Below are positions 34,351 through 45,574 of a stretch of 64,000 nt of DNA, piece by piece (within the stretch, counting starts at the first letter, position 1; each line of letters begins with the position of its first letter). A model generated the notes under the pieces. It was not told the DNA's origin and did not search any database. It saw only the letters and a list, made by a program, of their open reading frames with translations. This DNA is from Pannonibacter sp. XCT-53. Its GTDB lineage: Bacteria; Pseudomonadota; Alphaproteobacteria; Rhizobiales; Stappiaceae. The translations under genes and the position numbers were made by a program. The stretch covers positions 272,525 through 336,524 of the forward strand of contig NZ_JAABLQ010000003.1 in NCBI RefSeq assembly GCF_009915765.1, written 5' to 3'.

Positions 34351-35445
34351 ATGACCGGATCCGCCGCTTCCGGCCCGGCTGCCGCCGGTCTTTCTCCCTC
34401 CGCCGCTCCCGTGACGGCGGGCCGTCGCGAGCCGCTGGCGCTCGGGCTGCTCCGGCGCTTCTGTGCGGCCAACGGGCTTGCCGTGGTGGCGGAACCGGAC
34501 TTCGGCTACGCCGGTTACATCGAGGCCGGCAACGGCCGGCGCCATTTCTTCAAGGGGGCGGGCTTCGATCTCAACGGGGCAGGGGCCTCCGCGATTGCCC
34601 GCGACAAGGGCTACAGCACGTCCTTTCTCGCCGGCGCCGGGCTGCAGGTGCCCCGCAGCCTCCTCATCTCGACGCCGCGCTATCTCGCCGACATCCGCAT
34701 CAAGAACCCGGCCGTCGCGGCCCGTCTGTCGGGCCCGGCGGAGGCGCTGGCCTTTGCGGCGTCGGTCGGCTATCCGGTCTTCCTCAAGCCCAACGAGGAG
34801 TCCGAGGGGCGGGGGGTCCTGCGTGCCGCCGATGCGCTCCAGCTGTCCGCCGCGCTCGACCAGCTGGGTCCGGCCTATGACCGCCTGCTGCTTCAGGAAG
34901 AGGCGCAGGGGCGCGACTACCGCATCCTGATGCTGGACGGGGCCTGTCTTGCCGTCTTTGAACGCTGGCCGTTCCGCGTCACGGGCGATGGCCGGCAGAC
35001 CCTGCGCGACCTCATCGAGCAGGAGACCGCCCGCTTTGCCGCCGACGGCAAGGGCCGCAAGATCCTGCCCGACGATCCGCGCATCCTCACCCATCTGGCC
35101 GCTGCCGGCCTGCACCTCGACAGCGTGCCGCCGGCAGGGCAGGCGGTGGCGCTGCTGCCCAATTCCAACCTGTCCTCCGGCGGCACGGCGCGCGACGTCA
35201 CCGCCCGGATCGCCCCGGACCTGGTGCGGATCGCGGCCGAGGCCGGGCGGACCATCGGCCTGCGCTTCTTCGGTCTCGACCTGATCGCGCCCGACATCGC
35301 CTCGGCCGAAGGCTATCGCATCCTCGAGCTCAACGCGGCGCCCGGTCTCAGCCACTTCCACCGGCTCGGCCCCTCGGAGGCTGCGACGGTGGAAGAGATC
35401 TACGCCCGTGTCTTTGCCGCCATTGCCCGGGACCTCATGGCCTGA
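34351..35445 (+). CDS. ATP-grasp ligase of unknown substrate
   Basis: A 364-residue protein with an Ala/Ser/Pro-rich leader (about 25 residues) and an ATP-grasp domain (about 85-355). Visible elements are the pre-grasp ARDKGYSTSFLAGAGLQVP, ATP-binding Lys in GYPVFLKPNEESEGRG, the hinge LLLQEEAQGRDYRILMLDG and Mg-binding FFGLDLIAPD and RILELNAAPGLSHFHR. The arrangement recalls cyanophycin-synthetase/glutathione-synthetase-type carboxylate-amine ligases, which join amino acids to carboxylates. Substrates cannot be predicted. It follows lolA by 20 bp and could share its transcript. Confidence 0.8.
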   Translation: MTGSAASGPAAAGLSPSAAPVTAGRREPLALGLLRRFCAANGLAVVAEPDFGYAGYIEAGNGRRHFFKGAGFDLNGAGASAIARDKGYSTSFLAGAGLQVPRSLLISTPRYLADIRIKNPAVAARLSGPAEALAFAASVGYPVFLKPNEESEGRGVLRAADALQLSAALDQLGPAYDRLLLQEEAQGRDYRILMLDGACLAVFERWPFRVTGDGRQTLRDLIEQETARFAADGKGRKILPDDPRILTHLAAAGLHLDSVPPAGQAVALLPNSNLSSGGTARDVTARIAPDLVRIAAEAGRTIGLRFFGLDLIAPDIASAEGYRILELNAAPGLSHFHRLGPSEAATVEEIYARVFAAIARDLMA

Positions 35446-35657
35446 ATTGCTGTTCTGGCCGGCTTATCTGGCCTGCTGATCTGGCCTTTTGATCCGGCGG
35501 GCTTGGCTGATCGCGGGCGTCCGGTGCGGGGTCTGCGGACACGGGGTGCTCACGGCGGCTTGATGAAACCTGACGACCGCGCGGACCGTAACTCGGCTAT
35601 GCATGAGTTTGCCGGGCGGCCTGCGTCGCACCGGCCTGCCGAGAGACCGTTCGCCCC
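35446..35657. other. Spacer with degenerate 13-bp tandem repeat
   Basis: This 212-bp gap between the ATP-grasp gene and msrQ contains four degenerate units with atctggcc-like cores starting at 35453, 35466, 35479 and 35492 (13-bp period). No gene, riboswitch or clear promoter is visible; the msrQ promoter is presumably in its 3' half. Confidence 0.6.
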
Positions 35658-36542
35658 ATGGCCGCCCCGCTGTCCGCCCGTCCGCCCCTGCTGCCGCTGC
35701 TGCCCTGGACCGACCGCCAGGGTCGCCTGTCGTGGCTGCGTCTGGCCGTCTTCCTGGCCCTGCTGGCACCGGCGGCCTGGTATCTCGGCCTGCTCCTTGC
35801 CGGCGGCCTGCGGCCCGATCCGGCCCGGCAGCTCACCTTCCTCAGCGGCGAGTGGGCCGTGTGGCTGCTGCTGGTCACGCTCGCGGTCACGCCGCTCCGG
35901 CGCATCACCGGCTGGAACCGGCTGGCGGGGCTGCGCCGGATGCTGGGGCTGTCGGCCCTGGCCTATGCGGGCGCGCATCTGCTGCTCTATGTCGTGCGCG
36001 AGCATTTCGACCTGCTCAAGGTCGGGAGCGAGATCCTGCTGCGGCCCTATCTGACCCTCGGGTTCGCGGCCCTTGCCGTGCTGGTCGCCCTCGGCGCGAC
36101 CTCGACCGATGGCGCGATCCGCCGCCTGGGTCCGCGCTGGCACCGGCTGCACGGTCTCGTCCATGTGGCCGCCGCGCTGGCCCTCGTGCATTTCCACCTG
36201 CAGGCCAAGTCGGATGTCTTTGCCGCGACGCTGACCGGGGGCCTGTTCCTGCTGCTCATGGGCTATCGTCTGGCGGTCCGGCTCGGCCTGTCGCTGACGC
36301 GGCCGGCCGTCCTTGCGGCGCTGGCGCTCCTTGCCGGGCTGGCCACCGCCGGGCTCGAGCATCTCTGGTACGCGCTCGCCACCGGCCTGCCGGCCTGGCG
36401 GGTCAGTCTGGCCAGCCTCGACCCGGCGCAGCTGGGCGACCCGGGCCTGATCCGGCCGGCCTGGTGGGTGCTGCTGGCCGGCCTGTCCGTCACCCTGCTG
36501 CCGTTCGTCCGGGGTGTCTCCGGCCGCGCCCGTCCCCTCTGA
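35658..36542 (+). CDS. msrQ: MsrQ, heme-binding subunit of the MsrPQ methionine-sulfoxide reductase
   Basis: A 294-residue inner-membrane protein (about six to eight helices) of the YedZ/MsrQ family, which passes electrons to periplasmic MsrP. Recognisable parts are RQLTFLSGEWAVWLLLVTLAVTPLRRI, GLSALAYAGAHLLLYV and WHRLHGLVHVAAALALVHFHLQ, where His residues ligate heme. The protein is longer at the C-terminus than the roughly 200-220 residue standard, with two extra predicted helices. The usual partner msrP is not immediately upstream, so it is an orphan in this window. Confidence 0.85.
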   Translation: MAAPLSARPPLLPLLPWTDRQGRLSWLRLAVFLALLAPAAWYLGLLLAGGLRPDPARQLTFLSGEWAVWLLLVTLAVTPLRRITGWNRLAGLRRMLGLSALAYAGAHLLLYVVREHFDLLKVGSEILLRPYLTLGFAALAVLVALGATSTDGAIRRLGPRWHRLHGLVHVAAALALVHFHLQAKSDVFAATLTGGLFLLLMGYRLAVRLGLSLTRPAVLAALALLAGLATAGLEHLWYALATGLPAWRVSLASLDPAQLGDPGLIRPAWWVLLAGLSVTLLPFVRGVSGRARPL

Positions 36543-36549
36543 CGGATCA

Positions 36550-36573
36550 GGGCCGCCGCGCGTGCGGCGGCCC
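36550..36573. terminator. GC-rich hairpin between msrQ and acnA
   Basis: GGGCCGCCGC (36550-36559) pairs perfectly with GCGGCGGCCC (36564-36573) around a GCGT loop. It sits between convergent genes and has no T-tract on either side. Confidence 0.55.
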
Positions 36574-36587
36574 CCTCCGGCTTGCGC

Positions 36588-39266
<2,679 letters not shown>

Positions 39267-39813
39267 GACGTGCGCTCTCCTCTCAAGGCCGGGCCGACGT
39301 CGGGAGTGTGCCTGCCCGGCAGATGACGATCTCTGGTTTCCCGGCCGTGGCCGGGCCATTCGGGCCTCTTGTCGGGCCTTGCGCCTGCTGCTGCCGTGCG
39401 TGCGGCCGGTCGCCGGATCTCCATGACCTCGGGGCGGACCGGTCCTGCGCCGGGGCAGTCCCGTCCATATAGCCAATTTCCGGCTTTCCGGCCAGAACAG
39501 CCGCTCGTGGCAGCCGTCTGGACGGGTGGCCCTGTGCCCTGGCGCGCCGGGCCGCATTCCCTGACCCGTTTCACCGCATCACCGTCACGCTTTGGCCAGA
39601 TATTTGGGGATGCATGCGCCGGAACGGACACGATACGGACACGATTCGGCTGAGGGCCGGAACATTCGGGCAGGATCGACGACAAAAGGTCGAAACCATA
39701 TTGCATACGACTGTATACGGTCTTAAAATCAGGCCCAACCAGCTTGCCTCGGCTCGCCAGACACAAGCGACTGGAGGACAGGCCTCAACAAGAAGCAGGA
39801 CTCCAGGACCATC
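39267..39813. promoter_or_regulatory. 547-bp divergent intergenic region acnA/acnB
   Basis: No gene is convincing in it. Near acnB is TGCATAC (39702-39708), GAC, TGTATAC (39712-39718), a dyad with GntR/FCD-type operator character about 100 bp before the acnB start. A direct repeat CGGACACGAT occurs at 39625-39634 and 39636-39645 (11-bp period, about one helical turn). The 13-mer TTTGGGGATGCAT (39603-39615) recurs after acnB at 42663-42675. An AGGA-type site (ctggaggac) lies near 39771. These are possible operator elements controlling expression of the two aconitases. Confidence 0.4.
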
Positions 39814-42606
39814 ATGAGCTTGTACAACGACTATCTGAAAGAGATCGAATCGCGGAAGACCCAGGGCCTGCATCCCAAGCCCATCGAGGACGCCGCGCTG
39901 CTGGGCGAAGTGATCGCCCACATCAAGGATCTCGGCAGCGAGCACCGCGCCGACTGCCTCAAGTACTTCATCTACAACACCATCCCGGGCACCACGACCG
40001 CGGCTGGCGAGAAGGCGGAGTTCCTGAAGAAGATCATCCTCGGCACCGAGACCGTTGCCGAGATCTCGCGCGCCTTCGCCTTCGAGCTGCTGTCGCACAT
40101 GAAGGGCGGCCCGTCGATCAAGGTGCTGCTGGATCTGGCGCTGGGCGAGGATGCCGCCATTGCCCGCGAGGCGGGCGACGTGCTGAAGACCCAGGTCTTC
40201 CTCTATGCCGCCGACACCGACCGCCTGAAGGCTGCCTATGATGCCGGCAACCCGGTCGCCCGCGACATTCTGGAAAGCTACGCCAAGGCCGAATTCTTCA
40301 CCAAGCTTCCGGAGCTTGAGGAAGAGATCAAGGTCGTGACCTACATTGCCGCCGAAGGCGACATCTCCACCGACCTGCTGTCGCCGGGCAACCAGGCGCA
40401 TTCCCGCTCCGACCGCGAGCTGCACGGCAAGTGCATGATCTCCGAGGCAGCGCAGGCCGAGATCCGCGCCCTGCAGGCGCAGCATCCCGACAAGCGCGTC
40501 ATGATGATCGCCGAGAAGGGCACGATGGGCGTCGGCTCGTCGCGCATGTCCGGCGTCAACAACGTGGCGCTGTGGACCGGCAAGCAGGCCAGCCCCTATG
40601 TGCCTTTCGTCAACATCGCCCCGATCGTTGCCGGCACCAACGGCATCTCGCCGATCTTCCTGACCACCGTCGACGTGACGGGCGGCATCGGCATTGACCT
40701 GAAGAACTGGGTCAAGAAGCTGGACGAGAACGGCAATCCGGTGCTCGACAACGCCGGCAACCCGATCCTGGTGCAGAAGTACTCGGTCGACACCGGCACG
40801 GTGCTGACCATCAACACCAGGACGAAGAAGCTCCTGAACGAAGACGGCAGCGAGGAGCTGGCCGATGTCGCCGCCTCGTTCCGTCCGCAGAAGGTCGAAT
40901 CGATGCGCGCTGGCGGCTCCTACGCCATCGTCTTCGGCAAGAAGCTGCAGACCTTTGCTGCCGAGACGCTCGGCATCGAGGCACCGGTCGTGTTCTCGCC
41001 GGCGCGCGAGGTCTCGCATGCGGGCCAGGGCCTGACGGCTGTCGAGAAGATCTTCAACCGCAATGCCGTCGGCGTCGCGCCGGGCAAGGTGCTGCATGCC
41101 GGTTCCGACGTGCGCGTGCGCGTCAACATCGTCGGTTCGCAGGACACCACCGGCCTGATGACGGCGCAGGAACTGGAGGCCATGGCCGCCACGGTCATCT
41201 CGCCGCTGGTGGATGGTGCCTATCAGTCCGGCTGCCACACGGCGTCGGTCTGGGATCTCAAGGCGCAGGCCAACATCCCGAAACTGATGAGCTTCATGCA
41301 CAAGTTCGGCCTGATCACCGCGCGTGACCCGAAGGGTGCCTATCACTCCATGACGGACGTGATCCACAAGGTGCTCAACGACATCACCGTGGATGACTGG
41401 GACATCATCATCGGCGGCGACAGCCACACCCGCATGTCCAAGGGCGTTGCCTTCGGTGCGGACTCCGGCACCGTCGCGCTGGCTCTGGCCACGGGCGAAG
41501 CCACCATGCCGATCCCGGATTCCGTGAAGGTCACCTTCAAGGGCACGATGAAGGGCCATGTCGACTTCCGTGACGTGGTGCATGCCACCCAGGCGCAGAT
41601 GCTGAAGCAGTTCGGCGACAACGTCTTCCAGGGCCGCGTCATCGAGGTGCACATCGGCACGCTGCTGGCCGACCAGGCCTTCACCTTCACCGACTGGACG
41701 GCCGAGATGAAGGCCAAGGCCTCCATCTGCATCTCCGACGACGAGACCCTGATCGGCTCGCTGGAGCTGGCCAAGTCGCGCATCCAGGTGATGATCGACA
41801 AGGGCATGGACAACGAGGCCGGCGTGCTCAAGGGCCTGATCGCCAAGGCGGATCGCCGCATTGCCGAGATCCGTTCCGGCGAGAAGCCGGCGCTGGCGCC
41901 GGATGCCAACGCCAAGTACTTCGCCGAAGTCGTCGTCGATCTCGACCAGATCGACGAGCCGATGATCGCCGACCCGGACGTCAACAACCCGGATGTGTCC
42001 AAGCGCTACACGCACGACACGATCCGTCCGGTGTCCTACTACGGCGGCGAGAAGAAGGTCGATCTCGGCTTCGTCGGCTCGTGCATGGTGCACAAGGGCG
42101 ACATGAAGATCGTCGCGCAGATGCTGAAGAACCTCGAGAAGGCCAATGGCAAGGTCGAGTTCAAGGCTCCGCTCGTCGTGGCCGCGCCGACCTACAACAT
42201 CATCGACGAGCTGAAGGCAGAGGGCGACTGGGAAGTTCTGCAGAAGTACTCCGGCTTCGAGTTCAACGACAACGCGCCGAAGAACAAGGCCCGCACCGAG
42301 TACGAGAACATCCTCTATCTCGAGCGCCCGGGCTGCAACCTCTGCATGGGCAACCAGGAAAAGGCCGAGAAGGGGGACACCGTGCTGGCCACCTCGACCC
42401 GCCTGTTCCAGGGCCGCGTCGTGGAAGACAGCGCGGAGAAGAAGGGCGAATCGCTGCTCGCCTCGACCCCGGTCGTGGTGCTGTCCGCCATCCTCGGCCG
42501 CACCCCGAGCATCGACGAGTACAAGGCCGCCGTGGAGGGCATCGACCTGACCAAGTTCGCCCCGCCGCGCGACGCGCTTGCATCGGGCCGGTCGATCCAC
42601 TTCTGA
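39814..42606 (+). CDS. acnB: Aconitate hydratase B / 2-methylisocitrate dehydratase
   Basis: A 930-residue AcnB-type aconitase with an N-terminal HEAT-like and swivel region (SLYNDYLKEIESRKTQGLHPKPI) and the iron-sulfur core: GCHTASVWDLKAQANIPK, GSCMVHKGDM and PGCNLCMGNQ supply cluster cysteines, ALASGRSI-like end. It catalyses citrate/isocitrate interconversion and, in many bacteria, 2-methylisocitrate dehydration in the methylcitrate cycle. AcnB is less usual in Hyphomicrobiales, which mainly rely on AcnA; here both are divergent neighbours. A strong terminator follows; the gene sits between perfect 13-bp direct repeats. Confidence 0.95.
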   Translation: MSLYNDYLKEIESRKTQGLHPKPIEDAALLGEVIAHIKDLGSEHRADCLKYFIYNTIPGTTTAAGEKAEFLKKIILGTETVAEISRAFAFELLSHMKGGPSIKVLLDLALGEDAAIAREAGDVLKTQVFLYAADTDRLKAAYDAGNPVARDILESYAKAEFFTKLPELEEEIKVVTYIAAEGDISTDLLSPGNQAHSRSDRELHGKCMISEAAQAEIRALQAQHPDKRVMMIAEKGTMGVGSSRMSGVNNVALWTGKQASPYVPFVNIAPIVAGTNGISPIFLTTVDVTGGIGIDLKNWVKKLDENGNPVLDNAGNPILVQKYSVDTGTVLTINTRTKKLLNEDGSEELADVAASFRPQKVESMRAGGSYAIVFGKKLQTFAAETLGIEAPVVFSPAREVSHAGQGLTAVEKIFNRNAVGVAPGKVLHAGSDVRVRVNIVGSQDTTGLMTAQELEAMAATVISPLVDGAYQSGCHTASVWDLKAQANIPKLMSFMHKFGLITARDPKGAYHSMTDVIHKVLNDITVDDWDIIIGGDSHTRMSKGVAFGADSGTVALALATGEATMPIPDSVKVTFKGTMKGHVDFRDVVHATQAQMLKQFGDNVFQGRVIEVHIGTLLADQAFTFTDWTAEMKAKASICISDDETLIGSLELAKSRIQVMIDKGMDNEAGVLKGLIAKADRRIAEIRSGEKPALAPDANAKYFAEVVVDLDQIDEPMIADPDVNNPDVSKRYTHDTIRPVSYYGGEKKVDLGFVGSCMVHKGDMKIVAQMLKNLEKANGKVEFKAPLVVAAPTYNIIDELKAEGDWEVLQKYSGFEFNDNAPKNKARTEYENILYLERPGCNLCMGNQEKAEKGDTVLATSTRLFQGRVVEDSAEKKGESLLASTPVVVLSAILGRTPSIDEYKAAVEGIDLTKFAPPRDALASGRSIHF

Positions 42607-42630
42607 GCCGGATGACAGTCTGATCGTGAC

Positions 42631-42657
42631 TGCGGCCGCCCCCTCCGGGCGGCCGCA
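42631..42657 (+). terminator. Rho-independent terminator of acnB
   Basis: TGCGGCCGCCC (42631-42641) pairs with GGGCGGCCGCA (42647-42657) in an 11-bp stem with a CCTCC loop, followed by ggtgtttt. It starts 24 nt after the acnB stop. Confidence 0.85.
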
Positions 42658-42662
42658 GGTGT

Positions 42663-42675
42663 TTTGGGGATGCAT
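42663..42675. repeat. Right copy of the 13-bp repeat flanking acnB
   Basis: TTTGGGGATGCAT here is identical to 39603-39615. The two copies enclose acnB with its upstream region and terminator (about 3.05 kb apart). Confidence 0.7.
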
Positions 42676-42828
42676 ATGGCGGGTTTTCGGCTCTGCCTCT
42701 CAGCTCCCCGCGAGGGGCAGGGAGGCGGCAACGCCTTGTTCAAGAAACGGACCGCAGCTTGCCTGACTGGCTAGGGGCGTGAAGGCAGCTGAACGAGGCC
42801 GCAGTCCCCTCTACGCAATACTCGCTGC

Positions 42829-43569
42829 TTGCCATCGTCCGGGGCCGCCCCTAACAAGGATGGAACAAACCTGCGGAGCGCTCCCCTGAAGCTGATTGCC
42901 GAACATCTTGCCGTCGACCGGGGCGGACGACGCGTTTTCGCCGGCCTCGGCTTCGTGCTGCCGGCCGGCCGGGCGCTGGTCATCACCGGGGCCAATGGCG
43001 TCGGCAAGTCGACGCTGCTGCGCACGCTGGCCGGGCTGGTGCCGCCCTCGGAGGGTCTGCTGGCGCTCGAGGGGGGCGACGCGGACCGCAGCCTCGCCGA
43101 GCACGCGCATTACTTCGGCCACGACAGCGCCGTGAAGCGGGCGCTGACGGTCCTGGAAAATCTCGAGTTCTGGCGCGACTTCACCGCGCCGGTCCGGCTG
43201 CCGGGCTTCGTCGGCGCGACGCTGGCCCCGCGCGAGATCCTCGACCGGCTCGGCATCGGCCACACGGCCGACCTGCCTGCGGCCTACCTGTCGGCCGGGC
43301 AGACGCGGCGGCTGGCGCTCGCCCGCCTGTTCGTGTCGCCACGGCCGCTGTGGCTGATGGACGAGCCGACCTCGGCGCTCGACACCGCCTCGGAGGCGCA
43401 GCTTCTCGCCTTCATGAACGGCCATCTTGCCGACGGCGGCCTGATCATCACCGCGACCCATTCGGATCTGGCGCTGTCGCCGGCCGGCGTGCTGCATCTG
43501 GCGGCCCCCACTTTCCCGATTGCTGGGGACGAGGCGGAAAACATCACTGTCGAGGAGGGGCGCTCATGA
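42829..43569 (+). CDS. ccmA: Cytochrome c maturation ABC transporter ATP-binding protein CcmA
   Basis: The ATPase of the CcmABCD heme-release complex. Walker A is ITGANGVGKSTLLR, the signature region YLSAGQTRRLALARL and Walker B PLWLMDEPTSALD. The true start is unclear because no ATG occurs in a suitable place: TTG 42829 is used here, with CTG codons at 42871 or 42886 as alternatives (the latter would give about 227 residues, close to the usual 200-220, and follow GGAG). ccmB overlaps its stop by 4 bases. Confidence 0.9.
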   Translation: MPSSGAAPNKDGTNLRSAPLKLIAEHLAVDRGGRRVFAGLGFVLPAGRALVITGANGVGKSTLLRTLAGLVPPSEGLLALEGGDADRSLAEHAHYFGHDSAVKRALTVLENLEFWRDFTAPVRLPGFVGATLAPREILDRLGIGHTADLPAAYLSAGQTRRLALARLFVSPRPLWLMDEPTSALDTASEAQLLAFMNGHLADGGLIITATHSDLALSPAGVLHLAAPTFPIAGDEAENITVEEGRS

Positions 43570-44237
43570 CCGGATGGTTTTCGTCCCTGGTGCTGCGCGA
43601 GCTCAGGCTTGCCGTCCGCGTCGGCGGCGGGGCGCTGATCGGCGTGCTGTTCTTCCTTGCCGTGGTGACCGTGGTGCCCTTCGGCATCGGGCCGGATCTC
43701 AACCTCCTGTCCCGCATCGGGCCGGCGATCCTGTGGATCGGTGCGCTCTTGTCCACGCTGCTCGGGCTCGACCGGCTGTTCCAGGCCGACCGGGACGATG
43801 GCGCGCTCGACCTCATCCTGATGGCCGGCCGGCCGCTGGAGCTGGTCGTGCTCGCCAAGTGCCTCGCGCACTGGCTTGCCACCGGCCTGCCGCTGGTCCT
43901 CGCCGCGCCGGTCCTGGCCGTCTTCCTCAACCTCGATCCGGTCGCCATCGGCGCGGTGACGCTGACGCTTCTGGTCGGCACGCCGGCGCTGACGCTGATC
44001 GGCGCCATCGGGGCAGCGCTGACCGTGCCGCTGCGGCGCGGCGGGCTGCTGCTGGCGGTGCTGGTGGTGCCGCTCGCCATTCCGGTGCTCATCTTCGGCG
44101 TCAGCGCCGCCGATGCGGCAATCAGCGAGCCGATGCCCTTCCTGACGCCGTTCCTGATCCTCTGCGCGCTGACGCTGATCTCGGCCGTGGTCGGGCCGGC
44201 CGCGTCGGCGGCGGCGCTGCGCTTTGCCGCAGATTGA
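43566..44237 (+). CDS. ccmB: Cytochrome c maturation permease CcmB
   Basis: A 223-residue integral membrane permease (about six helices) of the CcmAB transporter, working with CcmC and CcmD to release holo-CcmE. Typical text is LRELRLAVRVGGGALIGVLFFLAVVTVVPFGIGPD and LFQADRDDGALDLILMAGRPLELVVLAKC. ATG 43566 overlaps the ccmA stop (ATGA). There is a 128-bp gap before ccmC. Confidence 0.94.
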   Translation: MTGWFSSLVLRELRLAVRVGGGALIGVLFFLAVVTVVPFGIGPDLNLLSRIGPAILWIGALLSTLLGLDRLFQADRDDGALDLILMAGRPLELVVLAKCLAHWLATGLPLVLAAPVLAVFLNLDPVAIGAVTLTLLVGTPALTLIGAIGAALTVPLRRGGLLLAVLVVPLAIPVLIFGVSAADAAISEPMPFLTPFLILCALTLISAVVGPAASAAALRFAAD

Positions 44238-44365
44238 GGGTCTGCCCGGGCCGGGCAATTGATTCAGGACAAGGCCTTCCTACATCGGATCTGCAACATG
44301 GGCCCTCTCACGAAGTGAACCGCGCCCCGATGGACGCGCGCCAGCTTCCAGTCTAGAACAGTTAC

Positions 44366-45136
44366 ATGGCACTGATCGATCTGGCGAACCCGACCCGCTT
44401 CCTGTCCCTGGCGCACCGGCTGCTGCCGTGGCTGACGGCGCTGTGCGCCGCGACCTTTGCCGTGGGGCTCTACATGAGCTTCTTCGTCGCGCCCGAGGAT
44501 TACCAGCAGGGCGACACGGTGCGGATCATGTACATCCACGTGCCCTCCGCCTGGCTGGCCATGATGTGCTACTCGATCATGGCCATCGCGTCCCTCGGCA
44601 CGCTGGTCTGGCGGCATCCGCTCGCCGACGTGGCGGCCAAGGCGGCCGCACCGCTGGGCGCCGCCTTCACCTTCATGTCGCTGATCACCGGCTCCCTGTG
44701 GGGCAAGCCGATGTGGGGCACCTACTGGGTCTGGGACGCGCGCCTGACCTCCGTGCTCGTGCTCTTCATCATGTATCTCGGCCTGATGGCCCTGTGGCGG
44801 ACGATGGAGGACCCCATCAAGGCCGGCAAGGCCGCGGCGGTGCTGACCCTCGTCGGTGCGCTGAACCTGCCGATCATCAAGTTCTCCGTCGACTGGTGGA
44901 ACACGCTGCACCAGCCGGCCAGCGTCATGCGGCTCGACGGGCCGACGATCCATCCCGACATCCTGTGGCCGCTGCTGGTGATGGCCCTGGCCTTCACGCT
45001 GCTGTTCCTGGTCCTGCACCTCATGGCGATGCGCAACGAGATCCTGCGCCGCCGCGTGCGGGCGCTGCGGCAGCGCGCCGCCGCCATCCGCCCTGCCACG
45101 GCCACGGCCGCCCCCCAATCTGCCGCTGCGGAGTGA
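44366..45136 (+). CDS. ccmC: Heme transporter / heme-handling protein CcmC
   Basis: A 256-residue membrane protein with six helices and the periplasmic tryptophan-rich motif WGKPMWGTYWVWDARLTS, which binds heme for transfer to CcmE; flanking His residues in YIHVPSAW and WNTLHQPASV are heme ligands. The C-terminal tail is Ala-rich. No good ribosome-binding site precedes ATG 44366, although the downstream ccmD is 4 nt away with GGAG. Confidence 0.95.
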   Translation: MALIDLANPTRFLSLAHRLLPWLTALCAATFAVGLYMSFFVAPEDYQQGDTVRIMYIHVPSAWLAMMCYSIMAIASLGTLVWRHPLADVAAKAAAPLGAAFTFMSLITGSLWGKPMWGTYWVWDARLTSVLVLFIMYLGLMALWRTMEDPIKAGKAAAVLTLVGALNLPIIKFSVDWWNTLHQPASVMRLDGPTIHPDILWPLLVMALAFTLLFLVLHLMAMRNEILRRRVRALRQRAAAIRPATATAAPQSAAAE

Positions 45137-45140
45137 CCCG

Positions 45141-45380
45141 ATGGACCTGATCGCGTTTCTCGACCTCGGCCCGCATGCGGCTTTCATCATCTGGTCCTAC
45201 CTGATCTGCCTTGCGGTGGTGATCGGGCTCATCGCCTGGGTGCGCCTCGACCACGCGCGCCAGGTCGCCGATCTCGCCGGTCTGGAGGCCCAGGGCATCA
45301 CCCGCCGGTCGGGAGCCGCCACCGGCAGCGGAGCGACCGTGGCCACAGGCAGCCCGGCCGCACCCGATCCGCGCGGCTAG
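45141..45380 (+). CDS. ccmD: Heme exporter protein CcmD
   Basis: A small (79-residue) single-helix protein that stabilises CcmABC and releases holo-CcmE. The transmembrane segment is HAAFIIWSYLICLAVVIGLIAWV, followed by a cytosolic LDHARQVADLAGLEAQG helix typical of rhizobial CcmD; the last 25 residues are Ala/Gly/Thr-rich. It lies 4 nt after ccmC. Confidence 0.9.
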   Translation: MDLIAFLDLGPHAAFIIWSYLICLAVVIGLIAWVRLDHARQVADLAGLEAQGITRRSGAATGSGATVATGSPAAPDPRG

Positions 45381-45574
45381 GGTGGCCCGCCCGATCCGCG
45401 CATCCGATCCTGCCCGATGGACCCACGCAACCGGCCCATGCAACCGGGCGAGGCGCGGGCAGGGATGGTGCAGGCCCCATGGCGCGCCGGGGCGCAACCC
45501 CCGGCACGCCCCGCTGACGCAGCAAGCCCGCTGACCCAGCAAGTGCAGATGACCCAGCAAGCACGAGGTCCCGC
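45381..45574. repeat. ccmD-ccmG spacer with three 12-bp repeats
   Basis: TGACSCAGCAAG occurs at 45515-45526, 45532-45543 and 45550-45561 (17-18-bp period) in the 194-bp gap, ending close to the ribosome-binding site of ccmG (GAGG, about 45565). No gene or terminator seen. Confidence 0.7.

Noticed and set aside
39571..42675. A 1034-codon open frame antisense to acnB
   Set aside because: Same GC-bias artefact; no recognisable domain and no ribosome-binding site.
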